Positions 1 to 9,693 of a stretch of 64,000 bases of DNA are shown piece after piece. A model generated the notes under the pieces. That model saw nothing but the letters and a program-made list of their open reading frames with translations, was not told the DNA's origin and ran no database searches. The stretch's first letter is position 1. Each line of letters opens with the position of its first letter. The stretch is from assembly GCF_016278385.1 (NCBI RefSeq), contig NZ_JADQBY010000014.1, forward strand, positions 124,001-188,000, read 5' to 3'. The stretch comes from Methanolobus sp. GTDB lineage: Archaea; Halobacteriota; Methanosarcinia; Methanosarcinales; Methanosarcinaceae. The translations under genes were made by a program, and so were the position numbers.

Positions 1-615
1 GATCGTCGGTGGGGTGTAAACCTTTCCGTTCTTGATAATGAATATGTTGTCTCCTGAACCTTCAGAGAGATAACCGTTCTGGTCGAAGAAAATTGCCTCG
101 TCTCCGCCTTTCTCATTTGCCTCTATCTTTGCAAGGATGTTATTCAAATAGTTCAGTGACTTGATGTTTGGAGAAAGTGCATCACAGGAATTTCTTCTGA
201 CTGAGACTGTGACACCGGTCAGACCAACTTCATAAAGGTCGCCGTACATAGCCCCCCATTCCTGGGATATGATAAACACATTTGGCTTTGGACATTTTCT
301 GGGGTCCAGTCCAAGGTCACCAACACCTCTTGAAACAATGGGTCTGATGTAGGCATCTGTAAGGTTGTTTTTCCGGAGCGTTTCCAGAATAGCCTCTTCC
401 ATCTCTTCCTTGCTCAGTGGTATGTTAAGAGCGATAGCCTTTGCGGAATCATAGAGCCTGTCAACATGTTCACGTAACTTGAAGACACGTCCGTTGTATG
501 CTCTTATACCCTCAAAGACACCATCCCCATACAAAAAACCATGGTCATAGACGGAGGTTGTGGCTTCTGATTTCGGGACATAGTCACCATTGTAATAAAT
601 TAATAGTTCACTCAT
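1..615 (-). CDS. ilvE: Branched-chain amino acid aminotransferase (5' part only)
   Basis: PLP fold-type IV transaminase for the last step of leucine, isoleucine and valine synthesis, in the cytoplasm. The N-terminal 205 residues are present; the C-terminus lies beyond the left edge. The protein opens [18 protein letters not shown] and has the family segment [20 protein letters not shown] (residues 24-43). [10 protein letters not shown] follows; its Lys152 is the expected Schiff-base lysine. SEGSGDNIF near the edge also fits IlvE. ATG at 615 is the only sensible start. AT-rich sequence upstream, shared with the divergent tRNA-Arg gene, probably holds the promoter. D-amino acid transaminase is the main alternative, but the [10 protein letters not shown] region favours IlvE. 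Confidence 0.93.
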   Translation of the reverse strand, partial: MSELLIYYNGDYVPKSEATTSVYDHGFLYGDGVFEGIRAYNGRVFKLREHVDRLYDSAKAIALNIPLSKEEMEEAILETLRKNNLTDAYIRPIVSRGVGDLGLDPRKCPKPNVFIISQEWGAMYGDLYEVGLTGVTVSVRRNSCDALSPNIKSLNYLNNILAKIEANEKGGDEAIFFDQNGYLSEGSGDNIFIIKNGKVYTPPTI

Positions 616-774
616 GTGTAAAGCCTCAGCATTGTAATTGTTGTTAATCTTGATGTCAAACTCTTATATATTTGTATTCACATATACATCACACATAATT
701 TACAAATGTGGCTCCATTCTTACAAAAGGCTTTTATGCTAGAAAACCTATTTCAGACTCCAGTCAATCGTCAGC

Positions 775-849
775 GGTCCCGTGGCTTAGCCAGGATATAG
801 CATCGGGCTTCTAACCCGAGGGTCGTGGGTTCGAATCCCTCCGGGATCG
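775..849 (+). tRNA. tRNA-Arg (anticodon UCU)
   Basis: Cloverleaf with acceptor GGTCCCG/CGGGATC (one G-U pair), U8, a D arm, anticodon stem TCGGG/CCCGA with loop CTTCTAA (anticodon TCT, reading AGA/AGG), a five-base variable region, a TTCGAAT T loop and discriminator G849. No CCA is encoded and no intron is seen. The T stem GTGGG/CCCTC has a U-U mismatch at its second pair. Confidence 0.95.
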
Positions 850-1209
850 CTTATTCTTTTAAAGCATTCATCGTTTTGTTTTTGTTTTTCTCCGTGTCAT
901 AGCACCGACCAAAAAATGTTTATTGGATGAGTTCCATATAATAAATTGCTGAGTATAGAACGCTTGGAGTTATTAAGACTGTGAGACTATGTTTCAGCTT
1001 TCGATTGGCCCATATCAGAGCGATACTCTGAATGGAATGCGTATGTTTGCCGGTCGGAATATTAAGACGTCAAGAGGGTAATAGGGTATTATAATCTTAG
1101 TCTTCTCTGTTGCCCTCGCATTACTTCCTTTTCTCATAATCTTTTTATCCACAGAAGCGGATGCTTTATTAAGGATAATTCAACAGGATTCAGTATCCTG
1201 CTGTCCTGA
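850..1209. other. Intergenic region, no gene recognised
   Basis: About 360 bases between tRNA-Arg and a decayed gene. No open frame with a ribosome binding site, no integrase remnant next to the tRNA, and no obvious repeat is seen. Confidence 0.5.
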
Positions 1210-1657
1210 ATGGGACGGGACAACAGAATAAATGTATGGGATAAAAAACCGTTTATAATGGATTATGTCCCTCAATTATTCCACATTCCATTGCCATTTA
1301 GCTTCAAACGTGCCTTAATGAGGATGTGGCAAAAGGTTCATGTAGCAACTGCCTCTCCTGAAATGGGTGATTTTTTCCTGCTTGCCTACGACCCATCATT
1401 ATGGAAGTTAGAGCTATATATTATTGTCACAAAAAATTCCGGATTCTGAGAACGTAACAATGTCGGGCACTTTTCTCAGCAAGGTTTTTGATGGTCCGTA
1501 CAAGTCAGTACCAAAATGGATCGAAATTATGGAAAAATACATTTCAGAAAAAGGGATGACCGTGAAGAAACATTATTCCATTTTACATATTGCCTCAAAT
1601 ATGCAAAAAAGTACGGTCATAATTGCAATAGTATTCACAGAAGTGGAAGGCAAATAA
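1210..1657 (+). pseudogene. Frameshifted remnant of a small conserved protein (GyrI-like/'hydrolase' type)
   Basis: One protein appears spread over two reading frames. The first frame runs from RINVWDKKPFIMDYVP to LYIIVTKN and breaks near 1437. The second frame continues at once with IPDSENVTMSGTFLSKVFDG and GPYKSVPKWIEIMEKYI to VKKHY, about 1575. The first frame then gives FHFTYCLKYAKKYGHN, and the second resumes with AIVFTEVEGK to the stop at 1657. The parts join in a biologically sensible order, and the GPY-VPKW / C-K-AKKYGHN pattern matches a small bacterial and methanogen family I recall as GyrI-like or annotated 'hydrolase'. At least three frame changes in about 450 bases point to a decayed gene rather than one sequencing error. 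No function is claimed. Confidence 0.7.
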
Positions 1658-1971
1658 ATAGGTTTTTTAATCATTCAAGCCCAGGATATTCTTCTTATCC
1701 TTATTTTTTTCCTCTTTCTTTTCGTTTTTACTTGTTTTAACAAATTCAGTGACTTCTTTTATTCTGTGCATATTTGTTTCATCATTTCCCATTTTTTCCC
1801 TCCGGTTTTTAGTTCTTCAATTTATGTAATAGTTCCTTTGGATAAGTAATCTGTCTCACGTATAGTTTCTTTGTTTTGTGGTATATAACCTGGCATCATG
1901 TTATATATAGTATATTTAAATATTAATAATGTCTAGCTATTGTTAAGAATCTATATTATCAGGGATGAATC
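1658..1971. other. AT-rich intergenic region with probable promoter
   Basis: T-rich sequence follows the remnant gene. Near 1900-1930 a very AT-rich stretch (TATATATAGTATATTTAAAT) precedes the start at 1972 and is the likely TATA region for the first protease gene. No coding sequence is seen. Confidence 0.45.
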
Positions 1972-4900
1972 ATGAAAAATCAAATATTGTCATATAATCT
2001 GTTAGTTATATGTTGTCTTGTACTGATTCTGTTACCCATTTCCAGCGGTGCGGCAGATACCAACCCGTGTCTCATATCCGGACCCAATGAATCCTCGGGA
2101 TCACAAATATCCATCGCACCTCTAAATCCCGCATTCGTCCTATATATGGAAGAACTGGAACAGAGTCAGGATGAAGCTTCTGTCCCTGTAAATACAAACA
2201 CAGTTACTCTTTCAGGTCTCGTATTATCAGACAGTTCTACAAATGTTTCCTCTCCTGATGTTTTTAACAGCTTCTCTTTTTTCGAGGATGATGGATTAAC
2301 CGAAGATTTTCCCCTGCCAACAGGACTGATTCCTTCTCCTGTAGATCTTTCCCATCTTTCCCCTGTGAATATGCAAGATATGATAGCAAGTGAAGAATAT
2401 GGTTTTATGTCTTCAGATATCAGGCTAACTGATGTGGGGGTGTATCCTTCCCGTTATGACCTGCGTGATGCCAATGGTGTCACGGATGTGAGGGATCAGG
2501 GTCAGGCTGGAAGTTGCTGGGCTCACTCCACAATTGCTTCTCTGGAGTCCTATCTTCTCCACAACAGATATGAAACCTGGAACTTTTCTGAGAACAATGT
2601 TAAGAACGTTCTTGTATCGACTGATCCAGACGGATATGATCGTCCCCACGATGATGGAGGATTTGATCTTTATACGGCTGCCTATCTTACAAGGTGGAGC
2701 GGTCCTGTGCTGGAATCCGACGATCCCTATGATGCTACATCCGGTGTGTCTCCAGATAATCTTCCAGTTGTAAAACATGTTCAAAAGATCATGATTCTGC
2801 CGGGCTTTGAAGGTAATGATACTTTTTACAAATGGATGGTGACCAATTATGGTGCAGTGTCCGTAGCTTTATGGTATGGTAATTCATATTTCGATTCAAA
2901 TAATAACAGTTATTATTACAATGGTGAAGTCACATATGCAAATCATGCCGTAGCTCTGGTTGGCTGGAATGACAATTACTCTGCTTCTAATTTCACTCCG
3001 AAAGCTCCTGGAAATGGTGCTTATATCATTAAGAATTCATGGAGTAATGACTGGGGTGAGAATGGATATTTTTATGTTTCTTATTATGATGCTGTGATGG
3101 GAAACAATGAAGGTATAGATGGTCTGGATACTAAGCCATATGGTGGCAATTTCATGTTCACTGCAGAGAATGTCAGTAGTTATGACCGCATATACCAGTA
3201 TGATGGACTTGGATGGACTGCCTGTACAGGTTACAACAATACCACCGCCTACGGAGCTAATATATTCACTGCAACTTCTAATGAGACTCTGGAGGCAGTG
3301 AGCTTCTATACGGTGGATTCGAATTCATTCTACAATATCTCTATTTATCTGGAACCTGTATCTGGTCCAGTCAATATTTCCGGTCCGGCATCCATACAAA
3401 ATGGATCAATTGCCATAGCAGGATACCATACCATAGACCTTGATACAAATATTTCACTCAATACCGGACAGAATTTTTCGATCGTCGTAGAATTTACAAC
3501 ACCTGATTACAATTACCCAATAGCTATTGAAATGCCCATAGCTGATTACAGTAGTAATGCTCATGCAGAAAAAGGTCAGAGTTATATGAGTCTCAATGGC
3601 AGCCAGTGGGAAGATATTTCAGAATCTGATAAGAATGTATGTATCAAAGCATTCACAACAGAGGAAAAAGGACCACAGGCTGCATTTGTAGCAGGAACGC
3701 GGTACATTCATGTTAGCGAAACAGTAGATTTCCATGATACTAGTCTCTTTTCACCGGAAAGCTGGGAATGGGACTTTGGAGATAATTCAAATTCATCATC
3801 TCAGAATCCATCTCATGCTTATTCTAACGCTGGTTTTTATAATGTATCATTGAATGCATCAAACTCTTTTGGAAATAACATTTCCTTAAGGACTTCTTTC
3901 ATTCATGTTGTTAATACAACCATTATTGTAAATAGCAGTGGCAGTGCTGATTTTACTACTATAGGAGATGCCATAGATGTGGCGTTAGATGGGGATACTA
4001 TACTTGTAGAACCTGGTACTTATACTGAGAACCTTGTTTTTTCAGATGCCAATATAAGCCTGTTATCTTCAACTGATAACCCTGAAGATGTTCATATCGT
4101 TTCCCCGGATTCTGATGAGTATACGATACACATAACGGCGGACAATATTACTATCTCAGGGGTAAATGTTTCTGGAGGATTTGCGGGGATATATGCTTAC
4201 AGATCAGATGGTTGTAACATAACTAATTGCTATGCTATGGACAATAGTATGTTTGGCATCTATCTTTATCATTCACAGAACAACACGATCCTGAATTGCA
4301 CAATGAGTGATAATACTGGCTATGGTCTGGCAGTAATGAGATCTGCAAATAATTATTTAGCAAACAACTCAGTAGCGAATAGTATGTTTAATTGTGCTTT
4401 TGATGATGAGATAAGTTCAGTTGATACGAGCAATACAATAAATGGCAAACCAATCTACTATCTTGTAGATTATTCTAATATTGTCCTTGGTCCCAGTTCA
4501 AATGCCGGACTTGTTCACCTTATCAATTGTTCAAATATAACAGTACAGGACATCGGTATCGAAAACAATAACTGTGGTTTCTTTATGTATAACTGCACTA
4601 ATGTTAATGTTAGTAACTTTACATCATCATATAATGGGTATGGTGTGTTCCTTCTTTCTTCAGGTAACAATACAATGCACACTTCTAATTTGAGTCATAA
4701 TTTATTTGGTGTTGCACTCAGTGGTTCAAGTGACAATCTCATTTATAACAACTATCTCAACAATAGTGCATCAAACGCCCTTCTTTCCACAGGAATGTCC
4801 AATCAATGGAACATCACAATGACAAATGGAACCAATATCATTAATGGAAGCTATCTTGGTGGGAACTTCTGGGCAAATCCATCCGGTACAGGGTGGAGCC

Positions 4901-5733
4901 AGACACAATACTCCGTTGGAAATGGTTTCTGCCAGCCATATGAGATAACAAATGATGGCAATAATTCCGATTTCCTTCCGCTGACAGCTAACGAAGAGCA
5001 ACCAGATGAAGTTGTTGAAAGCAGTAGTCAGAGTCACAATGATGGTGTACATGTCAGAATTGCTACCAGTACTGCCTCTCCGGGAAATGTTGCTGCAATG
5101 GATTCAAGTGTCCGGTTTGTAGGTAGGGATGCTGAAGTACAGTATGTTTTTGCTGACAGGAACACACCTGTTACTGACATCCGTTTTGAAGCAGATACCA
5201 ATGTAGGGTATGTCATGGCAACTGTCAATCTTTTGAATGAGCTGCCGGAAAATGCTCCTGCATCTTCTTCGGTCAAGGTGTATCAGAGTATGGATATTGT
5301 TCTTGGTGATGATGCATTCTCATCTGGAATAGGTGAAGCCACAATCGGATTCTCAGTTTCAAAGGAATGGCTTGATTCTAATGGTCTTGATGGGGACGAT
5401 ATACTTATGGAACACTTTTCCAGTGGTATCTGGGACAGATTGCTTACTACGGTGACAGGTGAGGACGAAGACTATTTCTATTTTGAAGCAACAACCACAG
5501 GCTTTTCACCATTCATGATATGTGTGGATGTTTCAGGAGCTAGTCCCATAAATGCCGGTTCATCTCTGAATGAGATTGATGAAGGGAACATTCCGGCAAG
5601 TGAAGAATTAAATGCCCAGACTGATTCAGAAGATGATTCAGCTAATTTTACTCTGGTTTTGTCTGCTCTGGTTCTAATTGCAGTTCTGGGGTCAGTTTAC
5701 TTGATTAAAAAGAGGTCAAAAGGTAAACTATAA
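1972..5733 (+). CDS. Secreted papain-like cysteine protease with lectin-like, PKD and beta-helix domains
   Basis: Predicted cell-surface protease of 1253 residues. A signal peptide (about 1-27) leads to a C1A peptidase domain (about 157-375) with oxyanion Gln176, catalytic Cys182 (QGQAGSCWAH), His325 (NHAVALVGW) and Asn355 (KNSWSNDWGENGYF). A lectin-like domain of the kind that follows C1 peptidases in methanogens (about 376-563) comes next, then a PKD domain (about 566-645, WEWDFGDNS). A right-handed beta-helix of NosD/carbohydrate-binding type covers about 648-960, and a PGF-pre-PGF-like domain about 1020-1185. The C-terminus is an acidic linker, one membrane helix (about 1226-1245) and a basic tail, so the protein should be anchored with the enzyme outside. 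No PGF sorting motif is seen. The cysteine usual three residues before the catalytic one is Ala. Substrate unknown. Confidence 0.9.
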   Translation: MKNQILSYNLLVICCLVLILLPISSGAADTNPCLISGPNESSGSQISIAPLNPAFVLYMEELEQSQDEASVPVNTNTVTLSGLVLSDSSTNVSSPDVFNSFSFFEDDGLTEDFPLPTGLIPSPVDLSHLSPVNMQDMIASEEYGFMSSDIRLTDVGVYPSRYDLRDANGVTDVRDQGQAGSCWAHSTIASLESYLLHNRYETWNFSENNVKNVLVSTDPDGYDRPHDDGGFDLYTAAYLTRWSGPVLESDDPYDATSGVSPDNLPVVKHVQKIMILPGFEGNDTFYKWMVTNYGAVSVALWYGNSYFDSNNNSYYYNGEVTYANHAVALVGWNDNYSASNFTPKAPGNGAYIIKNSWSNDWGENGYFYVSYYDAVMGNNEGIDGLDTKPYGGNFMFTAENVSSYDRIYQYDGLGWTACTGYNNTTAYGANIFTATSNETLEAVSFYTVDSNSFYNISIYLEPVSGPVNISGPASIQNGSIAIAGYHTIDLDTNISLNTGQNFSIVVEFTTPDYNYPIAIEMPIADYSSNAHAEKGQSYMSLNGSQWEDISESDKNVCIKAFTTEEKGPQAAFVAGTRYIHVSETVDFHDTSLFSPESWEWDFGDNSNSSSQNPSHAYSNAGFYNVSLNASNSFGNNISLRTSFIHVVNTTIIVNSSGSADFTTIGDAIDVALDGDTILVEPGTYTENLVFSDANISLLSSTDNPEDVHIVSPDSDEYTIHITADNITISGVNVSGGFAGIYAYRSDGCNITNCYAMDNSMFGIYLYHSQNNTILNCTMSDNTGYGLAVMRSANNYLANNSVANSMFNCAFDDEISSVDTSNTINGKPIYYLVDYSNIVLGPSSNAGLVHLINCSNITVQDIGIENNNCGFFMYNCTNVNVSNFTSSYNGYGVFLLSSGNNTMHTSNLSHNLFGVALSGSSDNLIYNNYLNNSASNALLSTGMSNQWNITMTNGTNIINGSYLGGNFWANPSGTGWSQTQYSVGNGFCQPYEITNDGNNSDFLPLTANEEQPDEVVESSSQSHNDGVHVRIATSTASPGNVAAMDSSVRFVGRDAEVQYVFADRNTPVTDIRFEADTNVGYVMATVNLLNELPENAPASSSVKVYQSMDIVLGDDAFSSGIGEATIGFSVSKEWLDSNGLDGDDILMEHFSSGIWDRLLTTVTGEDEDYFYFEATTTGFSPFMICVDVSGASPINAGSSLNEIDEGNIPASEELNAQTDSEDDSANFTLVLSALVLIAVLGSVYLIKKRSKGKL

Positions 5734-5759
5734 TCTCTTTTTGATGAAACTCAAAAAGT

Positions 5760-5783
5760 ACATGAGGGAAATGTTCCTCATGT
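5760..5783 (+). terminator. Hairpin after the first protease gene
   Basis: Perfect 8-base inverted repeat ACATGAGG/CCTCATGT with an 8-base loop, 27 bases past the stop and followed by T-rich sequence. It probably terminates or stabilises the upstream transcript. Confidence 0.55.
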
Positions 5784-5900
5784 TCTTACGATATTTTTAG
5801 GTTTTTACTGTTCTGCAGATCTCAAATATTCAATGGAATACCATATATAATGCATTAATATACTTTTAGCAACATATTTATTTAGAGAAGGTACTCATAT

Positions 5901-8900
5901 ATGAAAAATCCAGTATTATCATATCCTTTACTGTTTGTATGCTGTCTTGTGCTGTTATTTTTTTCCTTTCCCTGTAATGCAGCTGACATTACGCAGGATG
6001 TAGTTCCCTATTTTAATGAATCCTCCGTTCCACACATATCAATAGCACCCCTCAATCCTGCCTTTGTACAATATCAGGATGAGCTGGAACAGAACCAGAA
6101 TCCTGCTTATGTAGATACGAACACATTTACTACATCTGTTCTCCTATTATCAGATACTGTGAATGTTTCCTCCTTGAATCTTTTAAATGGTTTGTCTCCA
6201 TTGGATGAGGGTGAATTTGTACATCCTACCGGACTTATTCCTTCCCCTGTGGATCTTTCCCATCTATCTCCTGTGAATATGCAAGAACTGATGGCAAGTG
6301 AAGAATATGGTTTAATGTCTTCAGATATCAGGCTAACTGATGTGGAGGCGTATCCTTCTCGTTATGACCTGCGTGATGTCAATGGTGTCACAGATGTGAG
6401 GGATCAGGGTCAGGCCGGCAGTTGCTGGGCTCACTCCACAATTGCTTCTCTGGAGTCCTATCTTCTTCACAACAGATTTGAAATATGGGACTTTTCCGAA
6501 AACAATGTAAAGAATACTATGGTGTACTCCAGTCAGGATGGTTTTGACCGGACTCATGATAATGGAGGAAACAACCTGATAACAGCTGCCTATCTTACAA
6601 GATGGGATGGTCCGATAGCTGAATCCGATGATCCATATAATGATCTTTCAGGTGTATCTCCTTCTAATAACACAGTGGCAAAACATGTTCAGGAGATACA
6701 GATTCTTCCCGGTGTCAATCATTCTGACAATCTCTTCAAATTGATAATCACTAACGGTGGTGCTATCTCAGTATCCATGTGGTCTGATAACTCATATTTC
6801 AATTCAGAGAACAATACCTACTATTACTATGATGAGGCAAGGGGTACAAATCACGCTGTAACTTTAGTGGGCTGGGATGATAATTTCGACAGACATAATT
6901 TCACTCCGGCAGCTCCAGGTAATGGAGCTTTTATTGTCAAGAATTCCTGGGGTACCAATTGGGGTGAAGATGGATATTTTTACATATCATATTATGACAA
7001 TGCTACTGGATTTGATATAGGATTGTTTGGGTTGGGTACTAAGCCGTATGCACGTAATTTCTTGTTCACAGCAGAAAATGTCAGCAATTATGATCACATC
7101 TACCAGTATGATCCACTTGGGTGGTGCTACTATTTTGGGTACAACAATAGTACTGCCTATGGGGCAAATGTGTTCACTGCAACAACAAATGAGACATTGG
7201 AAGCAGTGAGTTTCTATACTGTGGACTCAAATTCATTTTACAACATCTCTGTATATATGGATCCCGAATCCGGTCCTGTTAATAGTTCAGGTCCGATTTC
7301 TTTAAAGAATGGTACTATCCCTCTGGCTGGTTATCATACAATTGATCTTGATAACAATGTTTTACTCAGGACAGGACAGAATTTCTCCGTGGTAGTAGAA
7401 TTTACGACTCCTACTTACAATTATCCAATTGCTATCGAAGCACCAATATCAGGTTACAGCAGTAATGCACATGCAGAACCCGGCCAGAGTTACATAAGTC
7501 ACAATGGAACCGAATGGGAAGACATAAACGTATACGATGCAAATGTATGCATCAAAGCATTCACAACAGAAGAAAAAGAACCTGAAGCAGCATTTGTTGC
7601 AGGTACTAAGTATGTCCATGTCAACGAATCCGTAGACTTCCACGATGCAAGTCTCTTTTCCCCGACTATATGGGAATGGGATTTCGGAGATAATTCCACA
7701 TCATCAGCTCAGAATCCTCTGCATACTTATGCAAATACAGGAGTTTATAATGTTTCTCTCAATGTAACGAACTCTGCAGGAAGCAATACTTCTGTAAGTG
7801 CTTCTTTCATCCATGTTCTCAATTCAACAATTGTTGTCAATGGTAGTGGTAGTGCTGATTTCGCAACGATTCGCGAAGCAATTGGTGCTGTATCAGATGG
7901 TGATACAATCGTTATTGAACCCGGGACATATACTGAGAACCTGTATTTGAAAACAGAACACATTAGTCTTATATCATCTACTGGTAACCCTGCAGATGTC
8001 AGAATTGTTTCAGCGGATTCAGATGATATTATCATTTATGTCGTGGCAGATAACGTTACTATTTCAGGTGTCACTGCTGCAGATGGCTATATAGGAATTG
8101 TTTCTACTTCAAGTGGATGTAACATAAGCAATTGCTATGCTTCTGGAAATCTCTTTGGTCTCTATCTCTATAATTCTCAGGATACTATAGTTTCAAACTG
8201 TACTTTGAGTGAGAATGAATACGGGTTGCGTTTACGAAACTCGGTGAATAATATCCTGAATAACAATTCAATGGAAAACAACACTTACAATTCGTATTTC
8301 GATTCAAATCCCAATGTTGTGGGAATGAGTAATCTGGTTGAAGGGAAGCCTATATATTATCTTGTGAACAGTTCGGATCAGGTAATTAATGCAAGTACCA
8401 ATGCTGGTCTTGTTCATCTGATCAATTGTTCGAACATAACAGTAGAGGATTTGGAAATAGAGAATAACTACTATGGGTTGAGTCTCTACGACAGCAACAA
8501 CGTCACAATCTCAAATTGTACGTCCACAGAAAATAAATATGGTCTCTATTTTGACTCATCAGTTAATAGTACGGTTCACAGTTGCAATATAAGTGATATT
8601 TTGTCTTATGGTATCTTACTTAAGGATTGTAACGACAACCTGATCTAAAACAATTATTTCAATAGCAGCAATAATGTCTATGTATCGGGGGACGGTTCCA
8701 ACGATTGGAATATTTCAATGATTGCTGGCATTAATATTATCAACGGAACTTACGTTGGGGGAAATTTCTGGGCAACCCCATCCGGTACTGGCTGGAGTGA
8801 GACTCATTATTCAATTGGAAATGGTTTCTGCCAGCCCTATGAACTGAGAAATGATGTAAATAATACCGATTTTCTCCCGCTGACAAGTAATGATGAACAA

Positions 8901-9620
8901 CCAGAAGAAGTTGTTGCAAGTCGTTCCCAGAACGGCAACGATGGTATACATGTCAGGATTCCAACCAGCACATCTTCTCCATCAAATATCGCTGCAATGG
9001 ATTCAAGTGTCCGGGTTGTAGGTAGGGATGCTGAAATACAGTATGTTTTCACAGATGGAAGTACACCGGTCACTGACATCAGTTTTGAAGCAGATACCAA
9101 TGTAGGGTATGTCATGGCAACTGTCAACCTTTTGAATGACCTGCCTGAAAATGCTCCTGTTTCCACTTCATTCAGAGTATACCAGATTATGGATATTGTT
9201 CTTGGTGGTGATGCATTCTCATCAGGAGTAGGTGAAGCGACTATAGGATTCTCAGTCTCAAAGGAATGGCTTGGATCAAATGGTTTTGATGAATCTGATA
9301 TTCATATGGAGCATTTCTCCGAAGGCGAGTGGAATAGGCTTCCAACTGTTGTGACAGGTGAAGATGAAGATAACTTCCACTTTGAAGCAATAACCACTGG
9401 TTTTTCACCATTTATTATATGTGCTGATGTTCCAGGAGAAGAGCCTGTAAATGCTGGTTCGTCTATGAACAACATCGATGATGGAACATTTCCTTCAAGT
9501 ACAGAATCAGAAGTTTCGGCTGGTTCAGAGGATGACTCCTTTAATCTTACTCTTGTTTTGTCCGTTCTGGTTCTAATTGGGGTTTTGGGCTCAGTTTATT
9601 GGATGAAGAAGTCAAAATAA
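5901..9620 (+). pseudogene. Paralogous secreted cysteine protease interrupted by an in-frame TAA
   Basis: Tandem paralogue of the preceding gene with the same domain order: signal peptide, C1A domain with Cys175, His318 and Asn348 all intact, lectin-like domain, PKD, beta-helix, PGF-pre-PGF-like domain and C-terminal membrane helix. Codon 916 (8646-8648) is TAA. The same frame then stays open to 9620 and encodes the rest of the protein, including the membrane anchor. The local context is DNLI-stop-NNYF against DNLIYNNYL in the paralogue, so one base change from a Tyr codon explains the break. If the stop is obeyed, the product is a 915-residue secreted protease without an anchor; an ATG at 8718 could start a 300-residue fragment, but no clear ribosome site precedes it. 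Readthrough or sequence error are alternatives. TAA is not the pyrrolysine codon. Confidence 0.88.
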
Positions 9621-9650
9621 TAATTTGTCTTCTTCTTTTCCTTTACTTTT

Positions 9651-9693
9651 CCTGAACTGAAAAACAGTATGTGAAGATTTCAAACAGTTCAGG
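9651..9693. terminator. Inverted repeat between convergent genes
   Basis: CCTGAACTG at 9651-9659 is perfectly complemented by CAGTTCAGG at 9685-9693. It ends exactly where the convergent coiled-coil gene stops and is preceded by a T-rich run after the protease gene. It probably works for both strands. Confidence 0.5.

Noticed and set aside
850-1209. Integrated element at tRNA-Arg
   Set aside because: No integrase, no repeat of the tRNA 3' end within the window and no change in gene type.
8646-8648. Pyrrolysine insertion at the in-frame stop
   Set aside because: Pyrrolysine is encoded by TAG; both internal stops in this window are TAA.
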